Shown piece after piece: positions 16,760 through 27,400 of a stretch of 41,689 nt of DNA (positions are counted from its first letter, which is position 1; every line of letters starts with the position of its first letter). This DNA comes from Chloroflexota bacterium. GTDB lineage: Bacteria; Chloroflexota; Anaerolineae; Promineifilales; Promineifilaceae. A model generated the notes under the pieces. That model was not told the DNA's origin, searched no databases, and worked only from the letters and a program-made list of their open reading frames with translations. The DNA is taken from positions 28,436-70,124 of the forward strand of contig JAGNBF010000029.1 of NCBI GenBank assembly GCA_018004935.1, written 5' to 3'. Made by a program: the position numbers and the translations under genes.

Positions 16760-17680
16760 ATGCCCCCTCTCCTCGTCATCGTTGGTCCCACCGCCAGCGG
16801 CAAAACCGCCCTCTCCCTGGAACTGGCTCGCCACTTCCCCCTGGAAATCATCTCGGCTGATTCGCGCCTGTTTTATAAAGGCATGGATATCGGCACGGCC
16901 AAACCCACCCTGGCCGAACAAGCCCGTGTACCCCACCATATGATTGACCTTTGCCAGCCGGATGAAACGGTGACATTGGGGGCATATCAGGCACAGGTTT
17001 ATCAACTGATTGAGGCCATCCATCAGCGGCAAAGGTTACCCGTTTTGTTGGGTGGAACCGGCCAATATGTGTGGGCAATTGTCGAAGGGTGGGGCATTCC
17101 TCGGGTATCCCCGCATGCGGCCTTGCGCACTGCCCTGGAATCATTAGGCCAAAAAGAACTGGCTCGTTGGTTGCAAAAACTGGACCCACTCGCGGCCGCA
17201 ACCATCGATCTCAACAACACCCGCCGCACCATTCGCGCCCTGGAAGTCACCCTTATCACCGGTCTGCCCATGAGCGTACACCAACAAAAACACCCACCTC
17301 CGTACCAAATACACCTGTTGGGTTTGACATGCGGCCGCGAAACACTCTACCGGCGCATTGATGCCCGGGTAGATGAGATGATAACAGCCGGTTTGGTGGA
17401 CGAGCTTATATCACTACGCGCAAGAGGGTACTCACGTCACCTACCCGCCATGAGCGGCCTGGGTTATCGTCAGCTCTGGCCCTACCTGGATGGTGAATAC
17501 AGCTTGCCCGAAGCCACCGAACGGATTAAATTTGAAACACATCGTTTTGTGCGCCAACAATACAACTGGTTCAAACCGGATGATCCCCGCATTCACTGGC
17601 TAAACATCGAAGAGGAAGTAGATCTCACAGCGGCCGCGGCCGCACAAATACAACCCTGGTACACAGCCAATAACCAATGA
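16760..17680 (+). CDS. miaA: tRNA dimethylallyltransferase
   Basis: Adds a dimethylallyl group to N6 of A37 in tRNAs that read codons starting with U, using dimethylallyl diphosphate. The 306-residue protein has the P-loop G-P-T-A-S-G-K-T at 9-16, D34 in I-S-A-D-S-R-L-F-Y (the family usually has D-S-M-Q-V-Y), D-I-G-T-A-K-P at 43-49 and G-G-T-G-Q-Y at 98-103, followed by the insertion domain and the R-A-L-E-V helix. Length is typical. Start ATG 16760 begins M-P-P-L-L-V-I-V-G-P; no strong ribosome site is seen. Two overlapping GCGGCCGC copies at 17630-17643 give an alanine tract near the C-terminus. A strong inverted repeat follows. Confidence 0.94.
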   Translation: MPPLLVIVGPTASGKTALSLELARHFPLEIISADSRLFYKGMDIGTAKPTLAEQARVPHHMIDLCQPDETVTLGAYQAQVYQLIEAIHQRQRLPVLLGGTGQYVWAIVEGWGIPRVSPHAALRTALESLGQKELARWLQKLDPLAAATIDLNNTRRTIRALEVTLITGLPMSVHQQKHPPPYQIHLLGLTCGRETLYRRIDARVDEMITAGLVDELISLRARGYSRHLPAMSGLGYRQLWPYLDGEYSLPEATERIKFETHRFVRQQYNWFKPDDPRIHWLNIEEEVDLTAAAAAQIQPWYTANNQ

Positions 17681-17691
17681 GTCTACTGCAA

Positions 17692-17751
17692 AAAAGCCCG
17701 GTTTCTGACTAATTTAACCGTCGCTTCCAGAGAAAAAGAAACCGGGCTTTT
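17692..17751. terminator. Bidirectional terminator after miaA
   Basis: AAAAGCCCGGTTTCT (17692-17706) pairs perfectly over 15 bp with AGAAACCGGGCTTTT (17737-17751), with a 30-nt loop. An A-run on the left and a T-run on the right make it work in both directions. It lies 11 bp after the miaA stop and overlaps a TTG that could extend the next gene, supporting ATG 17801 as that gene's start. Confidence 0.75.
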
Positions 17752-17800
17752 AACTGTTTTGACCTTTTTTCAGTGGACTCACCAACCCATCATTAATCCT

Positions 17801-18826
17801 ATGCTTACCCCCAGCTTTTTTGTCCGCGACATCCCTATTTATGGCGATGTCATCCTCTCGCCCATGGCCGGTTTTTCAGATGTGCCTTACCGGGCCATCT
17901 GCCGGGCTTTCGGCTCAGCTATGCAATACACAGAGTTTGTCCCTGTAGAAATGCTTCTGGGCCGTCCTAACCCCCTGTGGCGGGTTCTAGACAAACAGCC
18001 GGGCGAATCACCCCTGGTTTTCCAAATCTTTGGCAATGATGCCGAAATCATTCTCAAAGCGGCACAAAAAATTGAGTCCTGGGGGCCACACATCATAGAC
18101 ATCAACATGGGCTGTTCTACCCGGCGGGTCAGCGGCCGCGGGGCCGGTGTCGGCATGATGCCCCAACCAGAATTAGTGGCCCGTACCTTTCACCTGCTCA
18201 GCACACACCTGACCATCCCCGTCAGTGGCAAAATCCGCCTGGGCTGGAATGAGTTAAAAAATTATCGGGAAATCGCCCACATTATGGCCGACAATGGCGC
18301 CGCCCTGATCGCCATTCATGGCCGCACCAAAGAGCAAAAATATGACGGTCTGGCCGACTGGGATGCCATTGCCGAACTAAAACAGGCGGTCACGCTCCCG
18401 GTCATCGGCAATGGGGACGTAATCACCCCCGCCGATATTGATCGTATGAAGGCGCATACTGGCTGTGATGCAGTGATGATTGGCCGGGCGGCCATCGGTA
18501 ATCCCTGGTTATTCGCCCGCCGCGAACGAGCCAACCTCACCCCGCAAGAGTTCATGAACACCATACACCAGCATTGGCAAGAGATGGTGGCCTATTATGG
18601 CGATAAAGAGAGCCTCTTACTCTTTCGTAAGCACATTAAACGGTATCTTGAAGGATTACCCCTACTCCAAGCGCTGACCGAGCAATTACTTCGGGCCAAT
18701 ACCGCCGCCATGTTTGAACTGTTATTGGCAGAAGTAGGGAATCAACTCCACGCGGCCGCGGTCACAACCATCGGCCCTCTGCTTTCTATAATTCCCCAGG
18801 CGAAAGGAGAACCCGTTATGGATTGA
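17801..18826 (+). CDS. dus: tRNA-dihydrouridine synthase
   Basis: FMN-dependent reductase that makes dihydrouridine in tRNA D-loops. The 341-residue TIM barrel starts near S-P-M-A-G-F-S-D-V-P-Y-R (the FMN-binding first strand). It has the catalytic cysteine C105 in I-N-M-G-C-S-T, H-G-R-T-K-E-Q-K-Y near 170, and I-G-N-G-D-V then I-G-R-A-A-I-G-N-P-W for FMN phosphate binding. After the cysteine, the family usually has P and a K-V pair; here the text is C-S-T-R-R-V, a mild divergence. ATG 17801 is chosen because an upstream in-frame TTG (17759) lies against the miaA terminator. It most resembles the DusB branch, but the subtype is not certain. Together with miaA it makes a tRNA-modification neighbourhood. 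Confidence 0.92.
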   Translation: MLTPSFFVRDIPIYGDVILSPMAGFSDVPYRAICRAFGSAMQYTEFVPVEMLLGRPNPLWRVLDKQPGESPLVFQIFGNDAEIILKAAQKIESWGPHIIDINMGCSTRRVSGRGAGVGMMPQPELVARTFHLLSTHLTIPVSGKIRLGWNELKNYREIAHIMADNGAALIAIHGRTKEQKYDGLADWDAIAELKQAVTLPVIGNGDVITPADIDRMKAHTGCDAVMIGRAAIGNPWLFARRERANLTPQEFMNTIHQHWQEMVAYYGDKESLLLFRKHIKRYLEGLPLLQALTEQLLRANTAAMFELLLAEVGNQLHAAAVTTIGPLLSIIPQAKGEPVMD

Positions 18827-18830
18827 CGAT

Positions 18831-18895
18831 TAAATAACTTGAACATTGGCTGTGGCCCGTCTCCTGACCGTGCCACTCCCAAAACAAGTTATTTA
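18831..18895. terminator. Inverted repeat downstream of dus
   Basis: TAAATAACTTG (18831-18841) pairs perfectly with CAAGTTATTTA (18885-18895), 11 bp each, with a loop that itself has a short GTGGC/GCCAC stem. It lies just after the dus stop and before ftsH, so a role in ending the dus transcript is likely. The loop phrase CCGTCTCCTGACCG is close to GCCGGTCTCCTAACCG near 16307, hinting at a shared element. Confidence 0.5.
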
Positions 18896-19008
18896 GTTCT
18901 CATTCCCATGTAAGCCAAAGGGGCCGCCAGGCACCCCCCTTTAGCCCGCGTGAGAAAACTCCTTGCCCTACCAGCCCACATCCCCCATTCGTCTTGTCCC
19001 CGGCTTTT

Positions 19009-19017
19009 TGCTATACT
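19009..19017 (+). promoter_or_regulatory. Extended -10 promoter for ftsH
   Basis: TGCTATACT is an extended -10 element of the same form as the one before transaldolase. No good -35 is spaced correctly. Transcription would start near 19024, 47 bp before the GTG start, with AAGAGG at 19059-19064 as ribosome site. Confidence 0.5.
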
Positions 19018-19070
19018 GAACAAAAGAAAAAGGCACCTCTAGTCCTTTTTTACTCCCTAAGAGGCCCAGC

Positions 19071-21014
19071 GTGAATGGAAACCGATTCATTCGTAGTTTT
19101 GTGATTACCCTGGTAATCGTCATCCTTTTGGCGGTTCTTTTCAATTTAAATCTGCAACAACCGGTCGAACAATTGCCCATCAGCCAGCTTGCGGCCGCGA
19201 TCAAGGCAGGTGAGGTTTCCAGACTCAGCATCTCCGATAGCGGCCGCGATATCACCATCATCTACCGAGATGAACGCCCCGACGGCCAATCCTACCTCAG
19301 CGGTGTCAGTTCCGTAGAAGAAGTTTTAGGCGAGTACGGTGTGAACGGCGAAGCCTACCAAGACCTGGACATCATTTATGAAAAACCCAGTCAGTGGGGA
19401 AACGTCCTAACTCTCGCCAGCATCTTTTTGCCCGTCCTCCTCGTTTTCGGTTTTATCTACTTCATCTTCCGTCAGACACAGGGCAGTAATAACCAGGCCA
19501 TGGCCTTTGGCAAAAGTCGTGCCCGCATGTTCACAGGCGACCACCCTACCGTCACCTTCGCCGATGTGGCGGGAGCCGATGAGGCCAAACAAGAGTTACA
19601 GGAAATCGTTGAATTCCTTAAAGAACCCGAAAAATTTATCAGCTTTGGGGCACGGATCCCCAAAGGTGTTTTGCTGGTAGGGCATCCCGGAACAGGCAAA
19701 ACTTTGTTAGCCAAAGCCGTTTCTGGGGAAGCAGGAGTACCCTTCTTCTCTATCGCCGGGTCAGAATTTGTGGAGATGTTTGTGGGCGTGGGTGCCAGTC
19801 GTGTCCGTGACCTGTTTGAACAAGCCAAACGCCACAGTCCGTGCATCGTTTTTGTAGATGAAATTGATGCCGTCGGGCGACAACGAGGAGCCGGTCTGGG
19901 CGGCTCCCACGATGAGCGGGAGCAAACCCTAAACCAGATATTAGTAGAAATGGACGGATTTGGCACAGACACTCATGTCATCATTCTGGCCGCCACCAAC
20001 CGCCCCGATATTCTAGACCCCGCCCTCATGCGTCCCGGCCGTTTTGACCGTCGGGTAGTACTCGATAGACCAGATGTCCGCGGCCGCGAAGCCATCTTCC
20101 GAGTACATATGAAAGGCAAACCCATCGCCGCTGGCGTAGATGTTGAACTCCTGGCCCGTGCCACCCCTGGGTTTGTCGGTGCCGACCTGGAAAATACGGT
20201 CAACGAAGCCGCCCTCCTGGCCGCCCGCCGCAATCGGCGCAACATTGGCATGGATGAATTCCAAGAAGCAATTGAACGAGTACAACTCGGCCCCGAACGC
20301 AAAAGCCGCGTCATTACCCCTGAAGAACGGGAACTTGTCGCCTTTCACGAAGCCGGGCACGCCATCGTCAGCTACTACTTACCCCATGCCCAACCAATGC
20401 GGAAAGTAACTATTATTCCCCGAGGGATGGCTGGAGGAGTTACCTGGTATCTGGAAGACGAATCCCAGTACATGACCGTCGGTAAGTTCAACGCCCGTAT
20501 CGCCAGCGCTTTAGGCGGCCGCATCGCCGAACAAATCGCCTTTGGTGAAGTCTCAACCGGAGCACAAAGCGACCTCGTGAGTGTGACCCGCATGGCCCGG
20601 GCCATGGTTACTCAATTCGGCATGAGCACTGAATTAGGTTTACGTGTGTATGGGGAAAAACAAGAATTAGTATTTTTGGGGCGGGAAATCAGCGAGCAAC
20701 GAGACTATTCTGATGCCATTGCGGAAAAAATAGACCAGGAAGTGCGCAAGATTATTGATGCCGCTTATGAACAAGCCTATGCCCTCCTCAGTGAGCATAA
20801 AGATAAACTGAATTTGATCGCGCAAACATTATTAGAAATTGAAACCCTGGACAGCGAGCAATTTGCCGCTTTGATGGAAGGCAATATCCCCTCTCCACCC
20901 CGGTCGAAACCAGGCACTCCCCCCTCCCCCAAAGCCGCCAAAACAGAATCTGGCAGTGCGAAGGAATGGAAGCCTCCCTCACTGGATCTACCCCCTTCGC
21001 CCTCACCTGCTTAA
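19071..21014 (+). CDS. ftsH: ATP-dependent zinc metalloprotease FtsH
   Basis: Membrane-anchored hexameric AAA+ protease that removes damaged membrane proteins and short-lived regulators. The 647-residue protein has membrane spans at about 8-26 and 110-132, a periplasmic domain between them, the AAA domain with Walker A K210, Walker [11 protein letters not shown], the R-P-G-R-F-D-R arginine-finger region, and the zinc site H426-E-A-G-H430. The P-loop reads G-H-P-G-T-G-K-T (204-211), where nearly all FtsH proteins have G-P-P-G-T-G-K-T. The start is GTG 19071, supported by AAGAGG six bases upstream. The tail after about 605 is Pro/Ser-rich. Four GCGGCCGC sites are read here as A-A-A (19191) or G-R (19240, 20080, 20515). 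Confidence 0.97.
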   Translation: MNGNRFIRSFVITLVIVILLAVLFNLNLQQPVEQLPISQLAAAIKAGEVSRLSISDSGRDITIIYRDERPDGQSYLSGVSSVEEVLGEYGVNGEAYQDLDIIYEKPSQWGNVLTLASIFLPVLLVFGFIYFIFRQTQGSNNQAMAFGKSRARMFTGDHPTVTFADVAGADEAKQELQEIVEFLKEPEKFISFGARIPKGVLLVGHPGTGKTLLAKAVSGEAGVPFFSIAGSEFVEMFVGVGASRVRDLFEQAKRHSPCIVFVDEIDAVGRQRGAGLGGSHDEREQTLNQILVEMDGFGTDTHVIILAATNRPDILDPALMRPGRFDRRVVLDRPDVRGREAIFRVHMKGKPIAAGVDVELLARATPGFVGADLENTVNEAALLAARRNRRNIGMDEFQEAIERVQLGPERKSRVITPEERELVAFHEAGHAIVSYYLPHAQPMRKVTIIPRGMAGGVTWYLEDESQYMTVGKFNARIASALGGRIAEQIAFGEVSTGAQSDLVSVTRMARAMVTQFGMSTELGLRVYGEKQELVFLGREISEQRDYSDAIAEKIDQEVRKIIDAAYEQAYALLSEHKDKLNLIAQTLLEIETLDSEQFAALMEGNIPSPPRSKPGTPPSPKAAKTESGSAKEWKPPSLDLPPSPSPA

Positions 21015-21132
21015 CAACTGGCTACACCAGAATCAACAGGGTAAACAATGAATTGCGCTTTCTGGCGGTCAAAGCTGATCACCAGAAGGCGTGATTTTGG
21101 ACTGTTACTTTTTCACTATCTATTCGCTAATT

Positions 21133-23079
21133 ATGTCACCGGTTATTGCCGATTTTTTAGCTCTATCAAACGACCTCATCCAGGCCACTATCGTCATTTT
21201 TGGGGCTTCAGTGGTTCTGTACAATCTGCGTTACATTGGCCGAAGTCGGGTCACAAAATCCTTCACCAATCTGGTGATGTTAGTGGTTGTGGCATTCCTG
21301 GCCGAACTAATGGCCAGTCGGGCCAACCTCTTACTCTCAGCCGAAATCTGGTTGCGCGTGCAATGGGTAGGTATTGCCCTGGTTCCTGCCGCCCAATTTC
21401 ACCTCTCTGATGCCCTACTCGTCACCACCGGTCTGCGCTCCGTGCGCCGCCGACTTATGGTGCGTGTTTTTTACCTGATCGGCCTGGCTATCATTCTCCT
21501 CGTCTTTTCCACCAGTTGGATCGCCCGTGATGTGGTGCGAACACCACGCGCCATTCATTTACAGCCAGGATCATTTTTCTGGCTGTTTACTTTGTATTTC
21601 TGGTTAGTGGCAATTTTAAGCATGTACAATTTGTGGCGGGCGCGTCGCCGCTGTTTAACCAGTACGGCCCGCGGCCGCATGACTATTATCCTCACCGTTT
21701 TCTTTGCCGCCCCCCTGGGTGTATTTCCTTACATCCTATCCGGTATCAATCCTGACCTTACCGCTTCCTGGCTTTTCTGGATCGTCGTCATCGTCGGTAA
21801 TGTTCTGGTAGGTGTCATGTTTGCCCTCATGACTTTGCCCATGGCTTATTTTGGCGGCCTGAACTCACCAGACAGGGTTGTGCGCGTGCGGTTATACAAG
21901 TTTATGGCCCGCGCCCCCATGACAGCTACCCTTGTTTTACTCGTCTACATTTTGGTCAGCCGCACCAATACCCTGTTAGGCCTGCCCGCCGAAACTTCCT
22001 TAGCCCTGGCCATTGTAGTGACAGTCATCATCGTCGAATGGCTCATTCATGCTGGCAAAAAAACCCTGGAACGCTTCTTTCAACTAAATGATGATGCTGA
22101 TGTGCAACGAGTTCAGGAATTAGGCGAACGCATATTAACAACCCGTGACCTGCATCAATTTTTGGAAAGTGTGCTGGCCTCGGTCTGTGAGGCACTCCGT
22201 ACCGATACGGCTTTTGTGGCGGCCATCACCGATGAAGGCCCCCGATTGGAAGTGGTCGTAGGCACGCTGGATGATCCAGAAGCGGTCTGGGAAGATGAGA
22301 ATTGGGCCGCGCTACCCGTTAGTGCGAATGGGCATGAGGACGAAACACACCAATCCACTAATCTGATACGAGATGAAGGGTTCATCTTGTGGCAAAACTT
22401 CTGGATTCGCCCCTTGTATAGTGAACAGGGAGATGTCCTGTTAGGAATTTTGGGCATTCGCGGCCGCGCGGCTACCCCCAACCTTTCTCCTGATGAAGAA
22501 CGTGTGTTGGAGCAATTAGCCCGGCAGGCGGCTATTTCCCTGGAAGACCGCCTGCTACAACAAGAGGTATTCGCCGCCGTTGAAGGGCTTCTGCCCAAAA
22601 TCACCATGTTGCAACGTCGCCGCAACGCGGCCGCGTTTGATGGCACACCAGCCCTTACGGCCACTACTGATAACCTCACCCAAGACCCAGAGTTTGCCGC
22701 CCTGGTACGTGACGCCCTCAGCCATTATTGGGGTGGCCCCAAATTAACCCAAAGCCCATTAACCCGGTTGCGTGTGGTTCAAGAGGCATTAGACGAACAC
22801 GAAGGAAATCCAGCCAAGGCGTTGCAGTCAGTATTACAAAAGGCCATTGAACAGCAAAAACCGGAAGGTCAGCGCAGTCTCACTACCGCCGAGTGGATTT
22901 TATACAACATTCTGGAGATGAAGATTATTCAGGGGCGGCGAGTACGTGATGTAGCTCGCCGATTAGCCATGAGTGAATCTGATTTGTACCGCAAACAACG
23001 GGTCGCTATTGAAAATGTGGCCCAAACGGTTCTCTTAATGGAAAAAGCGGCTCTAGATGCCACGGTTGATGAGTTATGA
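21133..23079 (+). CDS. Membrane receptor with multi-span N-terminus, GAF domain and C-terminal helical domain
   Basis: A 648-residue protein with no kinase domain. Residues 1-310 hold about eight or nine hydrophobic segments and resemble the 7TM-type N-terminal module of some histidine kinases. A GAF domain follows at about 325-490. The last 70 residues (about 575-648) contain R-V-R-D-V-A-R-R-L-A-M-S-E-S-D-L-Y-R-K-Q, which looks like a helix-turn-helix, so it could be a membrane-bound transcription regulator; this is inference. ATG 21133 is preferred over an in-frame GTG at 21091, which has a poorly spaced ribosome site. The stop overlaps the lysA start (ATGA), coupling the two. The ligand is unknown. 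Confidence 0.72.
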   Translation: MSPVIADFLALSNDLIQATIVIFGASVVLYNLRYIGRSRVTKSFTNLVMLVVVAFLAELMASRANLLLSAEIWLRVQWVGIALVPAAQFHLSDALLVTTGLRSVRRRLMVRVFYLIGLAIILLVFSTSWIARDVVRTPRAIHLQPGSFFWLFTLYFWLVAILSMYNLWRARRRCLTSTARGRMTIILTVFFAAPLGVFPYILSGINPDLTASWLFWIVVIVGNVLVGVMFALMTLPMAYFGGLNSPDRVVRVRLYKFMARAPMTATLVLLVYILVSRTNTLLGLPAETSLALAIVVTVIIVEWLIHAGKKTLERFFQLNDDADVQRVQELGERILTTRDLHQFLESVLASVCEALRTDTAFVAAITDEGPRLEVVVGTLDDPEAVWEDENWAALPVSANGHEDETHQSTNLIRDEGFILWQNFWIRPLYSEQGDVLLGILGIRGRAATPNLSPDEERVLEQLARQAAISLEDRLLQQEVFAAVEGLLPKITMLQRRRNAAAFDGTPALTATTDNLTQDPEFAALVRDALSHYWGGPKLTQSPLTRLRVVQEALDEHEGNPAKALQSVLQKAIEQQKPEGQRSLTTAEWILYNILEMKIIQGRRVRDVARRLAMSESDLYRKQRVAIENVAQTVLLMEKAALDATVDEL

Positions 23080-24341
23080 ATTCCTCTCCCTTTGTTTACC
23101 GGGACGGCTGGCTATATGTAGAAGACATTTCCCTGGCGGAACTAGCCGCGGCCGCAAAAACACCCCTTTATGTTTATAGCCAACAAGAAATCACCCGGCG
23201 TGCGGCCGCGTATCATCACGCACTGACAAACCTCACTCCCCAGGGGCAGGTTTGTTATGCCATTAAAGCCAATGGCACTCTGGCCCTGCTCCGCTTGCTG
23301 GCCGATATGGGGCTAGGGGCCGATGTCACCAGTGGTGGAGAGTTATTCCTGGCGCTAAAAGCCGGGTTTGCTCCGGCCAATATTGTCTTTTCTGGAGTGG
23401 GCAAACAACGAGATGAGATTGCCCTGGCCCTGCAACAGGGCATTCGTGCCCTGCATGTAGAATCGGCCCAAGAGTTACAGCTTGTTGGCCTGATCGCGGC
23501 CGCACAGCAAAAAGTTGCCTCTGTCACCTTACGCCTTAACCCCAATGTACCCGCCGCCACCCACCCCTACATCAGCACTGGGAGCAAAGCCCACAAGTTT
23601 GGCCTCAGCGCCGATGACATCCTGCCCCTCATCCCCTTCATCCAGCAACATCCCTGGCTAAAACTCAGCGGGCTGGCAGTTCATATCGGTTCACAGATCA
23701 CCCAATTAGACCCTTTTGCCCGGGCGGTGCAGGTGCTTCTCAGACTGGCGCAAACCATCAAGGAACAGGCGATCCCTATCGCTTATCTTGATGTGGGAGG
23801 GGGCTTGGGAATTGACTATACGATAATTGATGCCGAAGCGGCGGCCGCAAGCCCTACCATTAGCGAATGGGTGCAAACCGTCGCCCAACCGGTCATCCAG
23901 GCGGGGTATGGGGTTCTGATGGAGCCGGGGCGCTCTATTGTTGGCCCGGCAGGGATTTTGCTCACCCAGGTACTGTTTACCAAACAACAAGGGGAACAAT
24001 CATTCATTATCACCGATGCGGGCATGACCGAATTAATTCGGCCCGCTTTGTATCAGGCGCACCATCCTCTTTTACCCGTACGGGTAGCAACGGGGGATTT
24101 AGTTCTGGCCGATGTGGTTGGCCCCGTGTGCGAAACAGGGGATACATTGGCCCGGTCGCGGCCGCTTCCCCCTCTTCAGCCCGGTGATTATCTGGCTTTT
24201 CTTCAGGCCGGGGCTTATGGTTTTGCCATGAGTTCCAACTACAATGGCCGCCTGCGCCCGGCTGAAGTACTCGTGAATGGATCTGACTGGCGCACCATCC
24301 GCCAACGGCAGACCGTTGAGGACCTGCTAACCGGACAATAA
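23076..24341 (+). CDS. lysA: Diaminopimelate decarboxylase
   Basis: Pyridoxal-phosphate enzyme of fold type III that decarboxylates meso-diaminopimelate to lysine, the last step of lysine synthesis. In 421 residues: the Schiff-base lysine K64 in Y-A-I-K-A-N, the glycine loop D-V-G-G-G-L-G near 239, E-P-G-R-S near 283 for the phosphate, and C352 in V-C-E-T-G-D, the substrate-side cysteine from the partner subunit. The match to LysA over arginine or ornithine decarboxylases rests on the C-E-T/S-G-D motif and length. It overlaps the upstream GAF receptor by 4 bp. GCGGCCGC occurs five times, giving A-A-A tracts and an S-R-P-L, so the motif is tolerated within conserved enzymes. Confidence 0.94.
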   Translation: MNSSPFVYRDGWLYVEDISLAELAAAAKTPLYVYSQQEITRRAAAYHHALTNLTPQGQVCYAIKANGTLALLRLLADMGLGADVTSGGELFLALKAGFAPANIVFSGVGKQRDEIALALQQGIRALHVESAQELQLVGLIAAAQQKVASVTLRLNPNVPAATHPYISTGSKAHKFGLSADDILPLIPFIQQHPWLKLSGLAVHIGSQITQLDPFARAVQVLLRLAQTIKEQAIPIAYLDVGGGLGIDYTIIDAEAAAASPTISEWVQTVAQPVIQAGYGVLMEPGRSIVGPAGILLTQVLFTKQQGEQSFIITDAGMTELIRPALYQAHHPLLPVRVATGDLVLADVVGPVCETGDTLARSRPLPPLQPGDYLAFLQAGAYGFAMSSNYNGRLRPAEVLVNGSDWRTIRQRQTVEDLLTGQ

Positions 24342-24480
24342 CGTACATTCGAACCGTTCCGAACTGGTTTGTCACCGAGAATCTGCTCCCAACATCCCTG
24401 CCCCGCTTTCGGTTCACCATCTATTGCTGGCTCAACTTCCTCTTGAATTCCCCGGATAACCTGGGTATTCTAACCTCACT

Positions 24481-27400
24481 ATGAACAGTCAGTTGCTCGC
24501 GGCCGCGACCGGCCTGTTCCACCCCTTAACCCCTGCCCTTAAAGACCTGGCTCGTCACCCCAGTACCAGCCACACCCTTAACGATCTGGCTTATATCCTG
24601 GCAGAATCGTTGCGTGTTACCAGTGCTTACATCTGTGACTGGAACCCACAAACAGGCATCGTCACCATTCTGGCCGAATACCTCAGCCCCCACGCCAACC
24701 AGGCCGAACAGCAGTCTGACCTGAACCAAAGTTATGACATGCGGCAAAATAGTAGCGATAATGGACTTTGGTTAGACAACGGCGAAGTAGTCATTGAACA
24801 TCTTCATGGGGAAAGTTATCGGCTCAACAGTCACCAACACATGACAGCCTTTGGGGGGCAATCGGTGCTGGCGGTTCCTCTGATTATTAATCAACGGGTA
24901 GTGGGTTTTGCCGAATTATGGGAAAGCCGGGAACGCCGAGACTTTACGGCGTCGGATGTGCAATTGTGCCGTACCCTCATTCAACAGGTTGAGTTGGCTC
25001 TGGAAAATGTGAGTCTGTTGGAAAGCCAACAACAACAACTGCATTTATCGCAAACTTTGCAAGAAATGGGTGCTTTGCTCACCACCGATTTCACATTAGA
25101 GCAGGTTTATGAGCATATTTTTCGTTTACTAGAGCGGGTGATTGAATACGATGGCGCTTCTATTCAATTACTGGATGAAAATGGGGGGCTGGTACCTGTC
25201 GCGGCCGCAGGGATGCTCACGACGGAAGAGATACTCCGCCTGGCCCCCAAGGTACCGGCGGAAGTCATCCAGCAACGATGGGGAACCCACTCCGCGGCCG
25301 CAATTCCCGATACCCATAATGACCCTAGTTGGGTTCGACTACCTGAGACCAGCTCTATCCGCTCCTGGGTAGGAGCCGCCCTTAATCTGAAGGATCGCTT
25401 CATAGGCCTGCTCGATTTGGTTAGTTTGCGTCAAAATAGTTACGATCAGGCGGCCGCGGATTTGCTCTTAGTATTTGCCAACCAGGCCGCCATTGCCATT
25501 GAAAACGTCCGTCTCTTTGCCGCCACCCGGCGGCAGGCCCAAGAACTTAGTGGCCTATACGAAACCGCCCTGGTCACGGGCGGAATCATGGACATTCATA
25601 CGCTTTTGGCCCGCGTATTTCAGCAAATCTACCGCCTGTTAAAGCCAGATGGGTTTTTCGTCGCCCTCTACGATGAAGTACCCGATGAACTGCTCTTTTA
25701 TGAATATCGGGAAGCGGGCCTGTTACTCAAAGAGATAGAAGAAAGTCGCCGTTTTCCCGTTGAGGGGTTAACCGGCTGGATTGTGCGTCATCGTCAGCCC
25801 CTATTTGTGCGGGATCTCTGGTATGAACACCTGCCAACCGAACCAATTGTCAATGGTCAGCATAGTCGGAGTTGGCTGGGAGTGCCCTTGTTGGTACGTG
25901 AACGTATATTGGGCGTTATCTCTATTCAGTCCTTCTATCCCAATGCTTTTACCGAAGCGGATCAACGGTTCATGGAATCATTGGCAAACCAGGTGGCGGT
26001 GGCGATTGAAAATGTGCGCCTTTTTGAAGCTGAAGCCCGGCGACGGCAAGAAGCTGAGTTACTGGGGCGAATGACGGCGGCCTTAACAGGGAGCTTGGAG
26101 CTGGATGATTTTTTGCAACAGGCCGTGAATCTGGTCGCCCAACAATTGCCCGGTGTGCATAATGTTACAGTGACGATCCTGGAAGGGGATAAGCAGTCTA
26201 TGCGGCCGCGGGTGCGCTGGACAATGACCCCGGAGTACACCCTTAATCCCATTGGTGCCCGCATTCTCCTGGCCGACACCTACGCTTCCCAGCAAGCCAT
26301 TCAGACATGTACTCTGGTGCTGATCGAAGATCTACATCAGATTCCGGGGCAAAATGCCAGCTATTTGCAGATGAATCTGACCGCCGGGTTACGCTCCATT
26401 CTCTATGTTCCTATCGTCGTTCATGGTCAGTCAGTTGGTATTTTGCATGTGAATGTCTGGCATCAGGTACGCCAGTTTCGCGGGGAAGAGATTGCTTTTT
26501 GCCAGGGTATGGCATACCAAATAGCGGTCGCTTATGAAATCACACGCCTTTTTGCCGCCGAACGCCATCAATTACATCTGGCGCGTACATTACAGCAGGT
26601 TGGCTCGCTTCTCACCACCCGCCTGAGTCTGGATGAGTTATATACTCAGCTCTTTAAACTGTTACAGAAAGTCGTAGATTTTGACGCGGCCGCGATCTTT
26701 CTCCTCAACGAAGCCGGACAAATGAACCGGGCCGCCTGCTTTAGTCATACCGGTTCCCTCAATCAATCCGGCGAATCTATTCCTTTTTCGCGTCAGTTAC
26801 AAACACTCTGGCGCGACCGCCCCTTTGTGGTCACGGCAGAGTTAGAGAGTTACCCCACCTGGCGTGATATGGCCCCGCAAGAGATGCAAGCCTGGATCGG
26901 GGCCGCGCTCCTGGTGCAGGGTGAATTTATTGGCACCCTGAATGTGTATAGCCGGGAGAAAAATGCCTATAGTCAGACCGACGGCGAAGTGGTAGCCAGC
27001 TTCGCCAATCAGGCGGCTATCGCCATCCTAAATACTCGTTTGCATGAAGAGATTAAACAGGGTGCCAATGAACTGACCGTTTTATACCAGGTAGCGCAAC
27101 TCATCGTTTCGATTATTGATATAGACGAACTTCTGCGTCGTACAACCGAATTTATCGCGGAAAGACTTTATCCCCATGTCTTTGGTTTTCTGTTGTTAGA
27201 TGAAGAAAACCAAAATCTATGGTTACATCCTTCCTATTATGGTACTCCCGCCAGATCTAGACAGGTGCCGTGGTCTATTACCGAGGGGGTTATTGGTCAA
27301 GTAGCCCGCACCGGTCAATGGCACATTGTAGAAGATGTAGAACTTGACCCCTACTATATTCAAGAACTACCCACTACCCAATCAGAACTGGTTGTACCCT

